From: Negativibacillus sp.
GTDB taxonomy: Bacteria; Bacillota; Clostridia; Oscillospirales; Ruminococcaceae
Reading direction: 5' to 3'
Assembly (NCBI GenBank): GCA_020024325.1
Contig: JAHHTY010000044.1
Span: 1 to 18,239 of the forward strand
Length of the DNA: 18,239 bases
The notes beneath the pieces are model-generated. The model worked only from the letters and a program-made list of their open reading frames with translations. It ran no database searches and was not told the origin of the DNA. Of this stretch, positions 1 to 7,274 are shown one piece after another; the stretch's first letter is position 1, and each line of letters starts with the position of its first letter. The position numbers were made by a program, and so were the translations under genes.

Positions 1-34
1 CTGATATCCCATCATCAGAGAAGTTTTCTTTTTC

Positions 35-63
35 ATTATATCATTTTTATTTGTTTCAATCAA
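35..63 (-). promoter_or_regulatory. Leftward sigma-A promoter leading out of the window
   Basis: On the minus strand, TTGATT (58-63) is followed by a 17-base spacer and TATAAT (35-40), with a TG one base before the -10 (extended -10). Transcription would run leftwards past position 1, so a gene divergent from the ctpA-like gene probably starts just outside the window. No coding sequence for it is visible here. Confidence 0.55.
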
Positions 64-163
64 TCGTCCTTTCACAACATCATTTAAAATTGTGCAAATT
101 TACACTTTGTTCCTTATTTTTAAAGATAGATTTTTCTCTTTTAAGAAAATCTTTCATAAAGTG

Positions 164-206
164 TTTCAAAAAATTAAATTCTATGGTAAAATAAGTAGGT
201 TATAAT
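164..206 (+). promoter_or_regulatory. Candidate promoter of the ctpA-like gene
   Basis: Two -10-like hexamers lie upstream of the ATG at 251. TAAAAT (187-192) is preceded by TGG and has a weak -35-like TTTCAA (164-169) at a 17-base spacing. A perfect TATAAT (201-206) has no clear -35. The exact start of transcription cannot be decided by eye. Confidence 0.4.
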
Positions 207-250
207 GTATTCATATATTACATTGATTTTTTAGAATTAGGAGTCGTGTT

Positions 251-1570
251 ATGAATAAGAAAATTCCTTTAGGTACAGCACTCGCTTTAATGTTTGTAAT
301 TACAGCTGTCACCTTCTCCATTACCATGATTTTTTCCCGTCAAATGTTTTCGACCACTGTCACCAATATTTCGCAGCGTGAAGCAATGTATGATAAACTT
401 GCGGAAATTGACAATTATGTGCGGAAAAATTATTACGGAACCATTGATGAAACAAATTTGAATGATTACCTTTCTTTAGGATATATTGCCGGTCTTTCCG
501 ACCGTTATGCAAACTACTACTCTGCTACGGATTATGCTGCAAAACAGCAGCAAGATGCCGGAAAAATTGTTGGCATCGGTATCCGTGCTACCAAAAACGA
601 AAGTGGATTTATCCAAGTCACCGAAGTTTATTCTGATTCCCCTGCTGCCGAAGCCGGAATCACATCCGGTGATGTAATTGTCAAAGTTAATGATGTTGAT
701 GTTACTGCTGAAACTTATGACAAAGCTATTGGAGAAATCGGCGGTAAAGCAGGAACAAAAGTAAGCTTAACTGTTCGTCGTGATAATAAAGACCGCGAAA
801 TTTCTGAGATTACACGACGTGTTGTTGTTACTCCAACTGTTTACCCCAGAATGATCGGCACTGCCGGATACATTAAAATTGTTGATTTTAACGAGAATAC
901 TTACGACCAATTTAAAAAAGCTGTTGAAGACCTTATCGGAAACAAAAATGCCGAATCACTCATCTTTGACCTGAGAAACAACACCGGCGGTCTTATCAGC
1001 CCGGCGATTAAAATGTTGGATATGCTGTTGCCGGAAGGAACCATTGCCACAGCTTCATATCGTGACGGATCCACAGAAGTTCTCGGAACCTCTGATGCAA
1101 ACTGCATCAACAAACCAATGGTTGTCCTGACCAATGAAGTAACAGCAAGTGCTGCCGAACTGTTTACACAGGCACTTCGTGATTACGGTGTTGCAAAATC
1201 GGTTGGTGCCACTACCTATGGTAAAGGTGTTATGCAGGTAACACACTCTTTAAAAGATGGTTCTGCTATCCGTGTTACCGTTGCACAATATAACCCTCCA
1301 AAGAGCCCGAATTATGATGGTGTGGGAATTAAACCCGACTATGAAGTTGCATTATCTGAAGATCAGCAAAAAATCTTTGATATGCTTGATGAAAATACCG
1401 ACCCTCAGTTGAAAAAAGCTTTGGAAATTACAAAAGCAACTCCTGCAACAATTCAGCCTCCCGCTACCGAGCCGGGCGCATCTGTAGAGGAAAATGCTGA
1501 AAACAGCACCGAATCGGAAAATACAGAAAACTCTGATACAGCAGATACAAAAGAAAACGGCGAATCTTAA
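251..1570 (+). CDS. S41-family C-terminal processing peptidase (CtpA-like), membrane-anchored
   Basis: This is a 439-residue serine protease of the tail-specific/CtpA family, which cleaves proteins near their C-terminus outside the membrane. Residues 7-29 form an N-terminal membrane anchor or uncleaved signal. A PDZ domain covers about 105-185, with SPAAEAGITSGD typical of its ligand-binding loop. The S41 core follows: FDLRNNTGG at 239-247, the catalytic Ser300 in TASAAE, and Lys325 and Gln329 in TYGKGVMQ, so the Ser-Lys dyad is intact. The C-terminal 35 residues are a low-complexity Glu/Asn/Ser/Thr tail. The start is supported by TTAGGAG at 237-243, seven bases before the ATG. The gene stands alone and converges with the yrzE-side genes across a shared terminator. 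Family assignment is secure; the substrate is unknown, and in spore-formers relatives include CtpB, which acts in sporulation signalling. Confidence 0.93.
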   Translation: MNKKIPLGTALALMFVITAVTFSITMIFSRQMFSTTVTNISQREAMYDKLAEIDNYVRKNYYGTIDETNLNDYLSLGYIAGLSDRYANYYSATDYAAKQQQDAGKIVGIGIRATKNESGFIQVTEVYSDSPAAEAGITSGDVIVKVNDVDVTAETYDKAIGEIGGKAGTKVSLTVRRDNKDREISEITRRVVVTPTVYPRMIGTAGYIKIVDFNENTYDQFKKAVEDLIGNKNAESLIFDLRNNTGGLISPAIKMLDMLLPEGTIATASYRDGSTEVLGTSDANCINKPMVVLTNEVTASAAELFTQALRDYGVAKSVGATTYGKGVMQVTHSLKDGSAIRVTVAQYNPPKSPNYDGVGIKPDYEVALSEDQQKIFDMLDENTDPQLKKALEITKATPATIQPPATEPGASVEENAENSTESENTENSDTADTKENGES

Positions 1571-1589
1571 ACAATCGTTTGAAAGTATG

Positions 1590-1629
1590 AAAACACCGAA
1601 GATAGTTTGTAACCTATCTTCGGTGTTTT
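1590..1629. terminator. Bidirectional intrinsic terminator between ctpA-like gene and yrzE
   Basis: A perfect 16-bp inverted repeat (1590-1605 against 1614-1629, ACACCGAAGATAG arm) has an 8-base loop and a T-run on the plus side. It lies 20 bases after the ctpA-like stop and 24 bases beyond the minus-strand yrzE stop, so it can end both convergent transcripts. Confidence 0.9.
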
Positions 1630-1652
1630 TGTGTTATAAAATTTTTCTGTAT

Positions 1653-2096
1653 TTATTTTGCCGATTTCTTTACATTTACCCCAATGCTGCCAAAAACACA
1701 GCCGCAAATTAACATGGAAAACAGCTTGATTGCCGCCCAAAATCCGGGAAATTCTCCCACAGCCAGCGAGGACAAAAAAGCAATTAGAAAAATAATCGCT
1801 GCACACAGCATACCCAGAAAAAAGCCGTTCTTTTTGGAGTATCTCGCACAGAAAAAAGCTGCGACCGATGCCATTATACATCCAACTATTATACCAATTG
1901 CTTTTACTGACCAAATTGGAATTCTACCTGTGGACATAATAAAGGAAAGCAGACACAGCAAAAACACCCCGAAAGCTGATGCCACAACGCAACCACACAA
2001 AACACCTTTCATCTGATGTTTAGTATCCGGCTTTTTGGCTTGCATTCTGTTTTCTTCTCTTTGTCGTGCCCGTTCCTTTATGTTGTTTTGAACCAT
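1653..2096 (-). CDS. yrzE: TIGR04086/YrzE-family four-helix membrane protein
   Basis: This is a small integral membrane protein of unknown function. The preferred start is the ATG at 2096 (147 residues), because GGGGTGAT lies six bases before it; the longer ATG at 2114 lies upstream of that ribosome binding site. After a basic N-terminus (residues 1-30, KERARQREENRMQAKK) come four hydrophobic helices at about 31-54, 62-83, 91-113 and 120-141, ending in a Lys-rich tail. Size and topology match the YrzE/TIGR04086 family found beside yajC in spore-forming Firmicutes. The order queA-tgt-yajC-yrzE also matches what is known for Bacillus subtilis. It lies downstream of yajC and is probably co-transcribed, subject to the hairpin between them. 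No catalytic motif is visible. Confidence 0.8.
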   Translation of the reverse strand: MVQNNIKERARQREENRMQAKKPDTKHQMKGVLCGCVVASAFGVFLLCLLSFIMSTGRIPIWSVKAIGIIVGCIMASVAAFFCARYSKKNGFFLGMLCAAIIFLIAFLSSLAVGEFPGFWAAIKLFSMLICGCVFGSIGVNVKKSAK

Positions 2097-2146
2097 AAAA
2101 AAATCACCCCACATATCGCCGTTTGTGATAACAGCCTATGTGGGGT
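2097..2146 (-). terminator. Hairpin plus U-tract between yajC and yrzE, overlapping the yrzE ribosome binding site
   Basis: A perfect 10-bp inverted repeat (ACCCCACATA 2106-2115 with TATGTGGGGT 2137-2146) is followed on the minus strand by GA and a T-run that ends directly at the yrzE ATG. The 3' arm contains the GGGGT part of the yrzE Shine-Dalgarno sequence. It could be an intrinsic terminator for yajC, a translational lock on yrzE, or both. Confidence 0.65.
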
Positions 2147-2174
2147 ATCCAATATTTATTCGTTTTTTAATAGA

Positions 2175-2516
2175 TTACTTGGATTTTTTCTCAGCCTGTT
2201 CCTGAGCAGCTCTTTCATTTGCTGTAATATTCTGCTGAATTGCCCAACGAGCCAGACGGATTTTGCTTCTGTCACCTGCAGTTTCAACTACAATGGTATC
2301 ATCTTTGATGCTAACAATTCTGCCAATGATGCCGCCGATGGTAACAATTTCATCTGCCACTTCAATGTTTTCACGCATTTTCTGAACTTCTCTGTCTCTC
2401 TTTTTCTGAGGACGAATCAGCAGAAAATAGAAAACAACGAACATCAGAATCAGTGGGATAAAGGTTGCCAGCATAGATACAGGCTCTGCGGCTGCTGTCA
2501 AATAAAGATTTGTCAT
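2175..2516 (-). CDS. yajC: Preprotein translocase accessory subunit YajC
   Basis: This 113-residue protein belongs to the YajC family, a small membrane partner of the Sec translocase (SecDF-YajC). One transmembrane helix at about residues 14-34 is followed at once by the hallmark RPQKKRDRE. A short cytoplasmic domain follows, with the conserved EVADEIVTIGGIIGRIVSI segment at about 52-70. The C-terminus is a charged Ala/Glu/Lys tail. Length is normal for the family. The start is fixed by GGAGGTG (2527-2533) ten bases upstream. It has its own strong promoter (2594-2622) between itself and tgt, so it need not depend on queA-tgt transcription. Confidence 0.93.
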   Translation of the reverse strand: MTNLYLTAAAEPVSMLATFIPLILMFVVFYFLLIRPQKKRDREVQKMRENIEVADEIVTIGGIIGRIVSIKDDTIVVETAGDRSKIRLARWAIQQNITANERAAQEQAEKKSK

Positions 2517-2593
2517 GGGTTTTTTGCACCTCCGTTAAAATGAACAAAATTGATTTCCCAATGACGGGCATTACAATTTTGTATACAAATAGC

Positions 2594-2622
2594 ATTATAC
2601 CTTTTTACAATAGTGTTTGCAA
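2594..2622 (-). promoter_or_regulatory. Sigma-A promoter of yajC
   Basis: On the minus strand, TTGCAA (2617-2622), a 17-base spacer and a perfect TATAAT (2594-2599) lie about 80 bases before the yajC ATG and downstream of the tgt stop. It gives yajC-yrzE an independent transcript. Confidence 0.8.
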
Positions 2623-2669
2623 GTATTTTTTATAAAATCCGAAGAAAACACGAAAAGCTTTATAAAAAA

Positions 2670-3800
2670 TTAAATTCTCTTTGATACAAGCGGGAGAGTT
2701 TCTGCTCTAAATTGTTCGTATCTTCCCTCTTCCAAAGCAGCACGAATTTTTTCCATCAGTGTATTATAAAAATACAGATTGTGCATAACCGCCAATCTCA
2801 TTCCGAGCATCTCATTTGCTTTAAGCAGATGACGGATATAAGCACGGCTGTGTTTTTGACAAACCGGGCAATCACACTGTAAATCAATCGGGGAATCATC
2901 CAGTTCATATTTTGCATTGTTGATATTGATAATCCCGCTCCATGTAAAGAGATGCCCATGTCTGGCGTTTCTGCTTGGCATCACACAGTCAAACAAATCA
3001 ATTCCGCGATAAACTGCCTCAATAATATTAGCCGGTGTACCAACCCCCATCAGATAACGTGGTTTGTCCTTTGGCATATATGGTTCCACCGCTTCGATGA
3101 CTTCATACATCACTTCTGCCGGTTCACCTACTGCCAAGCCTCCGATTGCATATCCGTCGCAATCAATCTCGGCAATTTGTTTCATATGTTCAATACGTAA
3201 ATCCGGAAAAGTAGAACCCTGATTGATACCAAACAGCATTTGATGCGGATTGATTGTATCCGGCAAAGAATTTAAACGGGTCATCTCGGTGCGGCATCTT
3301 TTCAACCAACGAACTGTTCTGTCGATAGAACGTTTTGTATATTCCCTTGTTGCCGGATTTTCAATACATTCATCAAACGCCATTGCGATGGTAGATGCAA
3401 GATTAGACTGAATCTGCATACTTTCTTCAGGTCCCATAAAAATGCGTCTGCCATCAATATGCGATTGAAATTTTACACCCAATTCGCTGATGGTCCTCAG
3501 CTGTGCTAACGAGAACACCTGAAAGCCACCGCTGTCGGTGAGGATTGGACCGTCCCATCCCATAAATTTATGAAGTCCGCCTAATTTCTTGATTTTATCA
3601 TCCCCCGGTCGAAGATGAAGATGATAGGTATTACACAGCTCTACCTGACATTTTAAATCTTTTAAATCATAGGAGGAAATTCCGCCCTTAATGGCTGCAG
3701 AAGTACCGACATTCATAAATGCCGGTGTCTGTATTGTTCCGTGAACCGTTTCAAAGGTTCCCCTGCGAGCGCTTCCTTCCTGTTTTAATAATGTATACAT
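2670..3800 (-). CDS. tgt: tRNA-guanine transglycosylase
   Basis: Bacterial Tgt exchanges guanine 34 of GUN-anticodon tRNAs for preQ1, the committed tRNA step of queuosine synthesis. From the ATG at 3800 the protein is 376 residues, the usual length. A TTG four codons upstream would place the GGGGGA ribosome binding site inside the gene and is not preferred. Visible signatures are TDSGGFQVF with the general acid/base Asp (about 89), DLFDCVMPSRNARHG with the nucleophilic Asp (about 271), and the zinc site CDCPVC (Cys 309, 311, 314) with the His of AVMHN (about 340). It begins 12 bases after the stop of the flavoprotein gene and probably belongs to the queA transcript. Confidence 0.96.
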   Translation of the reverse strand: MYTLLKQEGSARRGTFETVHGTIQTPAFMNVGTSAAIKGGISSYDLKDLKCQVELCNTYHLHLRPGDDKIKKLGGLHKFMGWDGPILTDSGGFQVFSLAQLRTISELGVKFQSHIDGRRIFMGPEESMQIQSNLASTIAMAFDECIENPATREYTKRSIDRTVRWLKRCRTEMTRLNSLPDTINPHQMLFGINQGSTFPDLRIEHMKQIAEIDCDGYAIGGLAVGEPAEVMYEVIEAVEPYMPKDKPRYLMGVGTPANIIEAVYRGIDLFDCVMPSRNARHGHLFTWSGIININNAKYELDDSPIDLQCDCPVCQKHSRAYIRHLLKANEMLGMRLAVMHNLYFYNTLMEKIRAALEEGRYEQFRAETLPLVSKRI

Positions 3801-3812
3801 ATGTTCCCCCAA

Positions 3813-4343
3813 TTATTGAATTTGTTTTCCCAGCTCATATGCCTGCTGGGGATAATCTGCTTTGCTTAAATCATCCTTTGTCCAGCATCCATATGCCAGC
3901 ACTTTTCCGACATTTTTCCAGTGCAGATAGTTTGTCAGTACATCGTAATGTGCAAGCAGTGCATCCATTGCCCCTTCACCGTCTGCACAAGCTGCCAGCA
4001 AAGCAACCTGTTTATCTTTGAGTGGACCCGAAAAGGAATAAAAACGGTCGATAGCTGTTTTCAGCTGCGCACTCATCCCATAGTAGTACAACGGAGTTGC
4101 AAGTACAATCATATCCGCTTCTTCTACTGCTTTCTCAACCTTTGACATATCATCCTTTTGGATACAGCCCTGCTTTGTTCTGGAGCAGTAATCACACGCC
4201 ATACACGGACTGATCTTCATCTGTGCCAGATTCAGACGAGTCACCTCATGACCTGCTTCTTGAGCACCTTTAATAAAATTTTCCGACAAAACATTGGTGG
4301 TTCCCTGTTTATGTGGGCTTCCAAACATCATTGTAATTTTCAT
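3813..4343 (-). CDS. NAD(P)H-dependent flavodoxin-fold oxidoreductase with an iron-sulfur-flavoprotein-like Cys motif
   Basis: This 176-residue protein has the flavodoxin-like fold of NADPH-dependent FMN reductases. The FMN-phosphate loop is GSPHKQGTT (residues 8-16), and TPLYYYGMSAQLK at about 83-95 is the flavin-contact segment. Between them, Cys47, Cys50, Cys53 and Cys60 give a compact C-x2-C-x2-C-x6-C cluster, the spacing known for [4Fe-4S] iron-sulfur flavoproteins; many relatives keep only part of it. The ATG at 4343 is chosen because GGGGGA lies seven bases before it. In-frame ATGs at 4346 and 4358 are possible, but the latter includes the ribosome binding site. It sits between queA and tgt in the same direction. 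Substrate and link to queuosine are unknown. Confidence 0.82.
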   Translation of the reverse strand: MKITMMFGSPHKQGTTNVLSENFIKGAQEAGHEVTRLNLAQMKISPCMACDYCSRTKQGCIQKDDMSKVEKAVEEADMIVLATPLYYYGMSAQLKTAIDRFYSFSGPLKDKQVALLAACADGEGAMDALLAHYDVLTNYLHWKNVGKVLAYGCWTKDDLSKADYPQQAYELGKQIQ

Positions 4344-4467
4344 CATCAATTCCCCCATTTATATTTATAAAAAAACATTGCTTTATAAAGGAGGGCTGAT
4401 TGCACCGGAACCATCCTCTGTTGAGAAAAAACAATCTGTTCCCACCTATTTTACTTTTAAATAAATA

Positions 4468-5508
4468 TCACCGAAGATCCGAAATAAACATTGCATCTCC
4501 AAAAGAGAAGAATCTATATTTTTCCTTTACAGCAAGGTCATAAGCTGACATTGTATGTTCATAACCCGCAAAGGCACTAACCAACATAATAAGTGTACTT
4601 TCCGGCAGGTGGAAATTGGTAATTAAGCCGTCCAAAACCTTAAACTTGTAGCCCGGATAGATAAAAATGTCGGTATAACCTTCCTCTGTATGCAGCGGGA
4701 GTCCCTGTTTTGTGCCCAAGGTTTCCAAGGTACGGCAGCTGGTTGTTCCTACTGCAATCACTCTTTTTCCCGCTGCCTTTGTTTGGTTAATTAAATCTGC
4801 CGTTTCTTTTGGAAGATAATAATGCTCTGAATGCATCTTGTGGTCGGTAATTTCGTCCTCCTTTACCGGACGGAAAGTTCCCAGACCGACATGAAGGGTA
4901 ACGGCTGCAACATTCACCCCTTTTGCACGGATTTTATCCAAAAGCTCATTTGTAAAGTGCAGCCCTGCTGTCGGAGCTGCTGCTGAACCAAGCTCGTGAG
5001 AATAAACGGTTTGATAACGCTCATTATCTTCCAATTTTTCAGTGATATACGGTGGCAGCGGCATATTTCCAATCTGCTCCAGCACCGGAAAGATGCTGTC
5101 GCCTTCATATGAAAAACGAATTAAACGGTTTCCTCCTTCCAAAGTTTCCAATACTTCACCAAAGAGTAAACCTTCTCCAAATACAATCTTTACACCCGGT
5201 TTTGCTTTTTTACCGGGTTTTACCAGAGTTTCCCAAACATCTTTCTCTTTTTCTTCCAAGAGAAGAACTTCGATATTAGCTCCGGTATCTTCTTTTTTTC
5301 CGTAAAGTCTTGCCGGGATAACGCGCGAGTCATTTACAACTAAAAGATCGCCCTCATTTAAATAATCTAAAATATCATAAAAATGGCGGTGACTGCACTC
5401 TCCGCTTTTGCGGTCCATCACCAGCAATCTGGAATGGTCTCTGGGTTCTACCGGAGTTTGCGCAATCTGCTCCTGTGGCAGATCAAACCAAAAATCGGAT
5501 TTTTTCAT
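4468..5508 (-). CDS. queA: S-adenosylmethionine:tRNA ribosyltransferase-isomerase
   Basis: QueA transfers and isomerises the ribose of S-adenosylmethionine onto preQ1-modified tRNA, giving epoxyqueuosine. It acts directly after Tgt. The 346-residue length is normal. Recognisable family segments are the N-terminal FWFDLPQEQIAQTP, VNDSRVIPARLYG at about 58-70, HELGSAAAPTAGLHFT at about 170-185, and the C-terminal NFHLPESTLIMLVSAF. It ends normally with a TGA stop, so TGA is a stop codon in this genome. The ribosome binding site is AGGAGT eight bases before the ATG. It is the first gene of the leftward queuosine block and has a consensus promoter about 95 bases upstream. A 109-base gap with no clear terminator separates it from the flavoprotein gene. 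Confidence 0.96.
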   Translation of the reverse strand: MKKSDFWFDLPQEQIAQTPVEPRDHSRLLVMDRKSGECSHRHFYDILDYLNEGDLLVVNDSRVIPARLYGKKEDTGANIEVLLLEEKEKDVWETLVKPGKKAKPGVKIVFGEGLLFGEVLETLEGGNRLIRFSYEGDSIFPVLEQIGNMPLPPYITEKLEDNERYQTVYSHELGSAAAPTAGLHFTNELLDKIRAKGVNVAAVTLHVGLGTFRPVKEDEITDHKMHSEHYYLPKETADLINQTKAAGKRVIAVGTTSCRTLETLGTKQGLPLHTEEGYTDIFIYPGYKFKVLDGLITNFHLPESTLIMLVSAFAGYEHTMSAYDLAVKEKYRFFSFGDAMFISDLR

Positions 5509-5546
5509 TTTATTACTCCTTCACTGAACAGGTGTAGAATGATTAG

Positions 5547-5575
5547 CAGAGAGATGAGTCGGTTCTCATTCCCTG
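5547..5575 (-). promoter_or_regulatory. Hairpin in the queA leader
   Basis: Read on the minus strand, CAGGGAATGAG and CTCATcTCTCTG pair through 11 bp with one bulged C and a six-base loop (AACCGA). It lies between the queA promoter and the ribosome binding site. AACAGG near the loop base can also pair with CCTGTT closer to the start codon, so two alternative folds are possible. I cannot match it confidently to a known preQ1 riboswitch class. Confidence 0.45.
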
Positions 5576-5605
5576 TTTTAATTTTGATAAATCTTATCAG
5601 ATTAT

Positions 5606-5634
5606 ATTGTACGTTTTCTTCGCTTTTCTGTCAA
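5606..5634 (-). promoter_or_regulatory. Sigma-A promoter of queA
   Basis: On the minus strand, a perfect TTGACA (5629-5634), a 17-base spacer and TACAAT (5606-5611) precede queA. The implied leader is about 90 nucleotides. Confidence 0.85.
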
Positions 5635-5766
5635 CACACGCCAACTTTTTTAATGTGACGACAATATTTTTCTGAAAAATCCATTCTCTTTTTTGATAAA
5701 GTCGGGATTTTACAAAAGTCTATGTTATTTTTTTATCATTTTAATAAAGAAAAGTATAATTTTGCC

Positions 5767-5795
5767 TTGACAGCAACCGATCATGATGATAATAT
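5767..5795 (+). promoter_or_regulatory. Sigma-A promoter of the lysine-synthesis operon
   Basis: TTGACA (5767-5772), a 17-base spacer and TAATAT (5790-5795) lie about 30 bases before the riboswitch P1 stem, so transcription begins just upstream of the aptamer. Between this and the queA promoter (5635-5766) I see only AT-rich sequence. Confidence 0.8.
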
Positions 5796-5826
5796 ATAGG
5801 CAAACACTTACAATCTCATATGAAAC

Positions 5827-6002
5827 GATAGAGGCGCACCTTTCATTAGTAGCACAGAATTAGGCTGCCAAAGCTGATTGAATTCTTTGCCAAAGGGAAC
5901 GGTGCCGAAGGGAGTATTTCGGCAAGTACTGCCCTGGGTGTGTCCTAAATAAGGGCACAACTGTCACCATCTTTATTAATGCAAAAGTGGTGAAGCGCTA
6001 TC
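5827..6002 (+). promoter_or_regulatory. Lysine riboswitch (L-box) aptamer
   Basis: The leader shows the conserved L-box core. The 5' strand GATAGAGGCGC (5827-5837) pairs at its base with CTATC (5998-6002) to form P1. An AGTA-type internal loop follows, then GGGAACGGTGCCGAAGGG, TTCGGCAAG, CCCTGGGTGTG and a CAACTGTCACC...GGTGAAGCGC 3' domain, in the same order as the known Bacillus lysC leader. It lies between a strong promoter and asd-dapA-dapB, the lysine/diaminopimelate pathway. By family knowledge, lysine binding stabilises P1 and lets the downstream terminator form. Confidence 0.92.
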
Positions 6003-6042
6003 CGATTTTTCTTTTTCTGCTGCATTTTTTACTTTTTGATAC

Positions 6043-6105
6043 AGGGGCAGGAAAGGGTAAATTGCCCCTATCAATTTTTTGCCGGTTTTGATAACCGGCT
6101 TTTTT
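6043..6105 (+). terminator. Riboswitch expression platform: two hairpins ending in an intrinsic terminator
   Basis: AGGGGCA (6043-6049) pairs with TGCCCCT (6063-6069) and is followed after five bases by a T6 run. Directly after that, GCCGGTT (6081-6087) pairs with AACCGGC (6093-6099) around a five-base loop and runs into T6 (6100-6105). The second hairpin is a textbook terminator. The first may be an accessory terminator or part of the switching structure. Confidence 0.85.
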
Positions 6106-6178
6106 CATATTCTGCATTTTATCAGTTCAAAATGCATACAGTGTTTTATCCTCATATTTCTGAAAGGATGTATCACAA

Positions 6179-7258
6179 ATGAAACAGTATCATGTAGCCA
6201 TTATCGGTGCGACCGGCATGGTCGGTCAACGTTTTATCTCTCTTTTGGAAAATCATCCCTGGTTTACCATAACAGCCCTTGCAGCTTCTGCACACTCTGC
6301 CGGTAAAACTTACCGTGAAGCCGTGGGAAAACGCTGGATAATGGATACTCCCATTCCAAAGCGGATTGAAACAATGGTTGTCAAAGATGCCGTTGCAGAT
6401 GCTCGCGAAATTGCAGACAGTGTTGACTTTGTTTTCTGTGCTGTTGATATGAACAAGGATGAAATCCGTGCATTAGAGGAAACTTATGCAAAATATGAAT
6501 GTCCTGTCATGTCCAACAACTCGGCAAATCGCTTTACACCGGATGTTCCAATGATGATTCCGGAAATCAACGATGACCATGCTCAAATTATCGAAGCACA
6601 GAAAAAACGTTTGGGCACAAAGAGAGGCTTTATTGCTGTAAAATCCAACTGTTCTCTCCAAAGCTATGTTCCAGCGCTGCACCCTCTGCGTCACTTTGGC
6701 ATTACCAAAGTGTTGGCTTGTACTTATCAGGCAATTTCCGGTGCCGGAAAAAACTTTGAAACATGGCCGGAAATGGTAGATAATGTCATCCCATACATTG
6801 GCGGTGAAGAAGAAAAAAGCGAAAAAGAACCATTAAAAATTTGGGGAACCGTTACTCCAAATGCTATTGAGTTGGCATCCTCTCCCTCCATCACGACCCA
6901 GTGCATCCGCGTACCTGTATTAGATGGTCATCTTGCTGCTGTATTTGTATCCTTTGAGAAAAAACCAACTATGGAGGAAATCAAAACTGCTTGGGCAAAT
7001 TTTGCAGGTTATCCGCAAGAACATTGTCTTCCATCTGCTCCACAGCAGTTTTTAACCTACTTTGAGGAAGAAAACCGCCCACAAACAAAGCTGGACCGCA
7101 ACCTTTACAATGGTATGGGGGTCAGCGTTGGTCGCTTGCGTGAGGATTCTCAGTATGACTACAAATTTGTATGTCTGTCCCACAACACCATTCGTGGTGC
7201 TGCCGGCGGTGCAATCCTGATGGCGGAAACCTTAGCAAGTAAAGGTTATCTTGATTAG
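6179..7258 (+). CDS. asd: Aspartate-semialdehyde dehydrogenase, archaeal/fungal-type
   Basis: Asd reduces aspartyl-4-phosphate to aspartate semialdehyde with NADPH, the branch point to lysine, diaminopimelate, threonine and methionine. The 359-residue protein begins with the dinucleotide loop GATGMVG (10-16). It has the catalytic Cys158 in KSNCSLQ and the active-site His251 in RVPVLDGHLAAV. Near the end, LSHNTIRGAAGGAILMAE is the conserved C-terminal NADP/substrate segment. Length and motif spacing fit the archaeal/fungal branch rather than the shorter typical bacterial enzyme. AAAGGA at 6163-6168 serves as ribosome binding site. It is the first gene of the riboswitch-controlled operon and ends 16 bases before dapA. 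Confidence 0.94.
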   Translation: MKQYHVAIIGATGMVGQRFISLLENHPWFTITALAASAHSAGKTYREAVGKRWIMDTPIPKRIETMVVKDAVADAREIADSVDFVFCAVDMNKDEIRALEETYAKYECPVMSNNSANRFTPDVPMMIPEINDDHAQIIEAQKKRLGTKRGFIAVKSNCSLQSYVPALHPLRHFGITKVLACTYQAISGAGKNFETWPEMVDNVIPYIGGEEEKSEKEPLKIWGTVTPNAIELASSPSITTQCIRVPVLDGHLAAVFVSFEKKPTMEEIKTAWANFAGYPQEHCLPSAPQQFLTYFEEENRPQTKLDRNLYNGMGVSVGRLREDSQYDYKFVCLSHNTIRGAAGGAILMAETLASKGYLD

Positions 7259-7274
7259 AAGAAAGGGTACTTAT

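Noticed and set aside
2016..2543. 175-codon plus-strand open frame opposite yajC
   Set aside because: It overlaps yajC and the yrzE start on the opposite strand and has no ribosome binding site.
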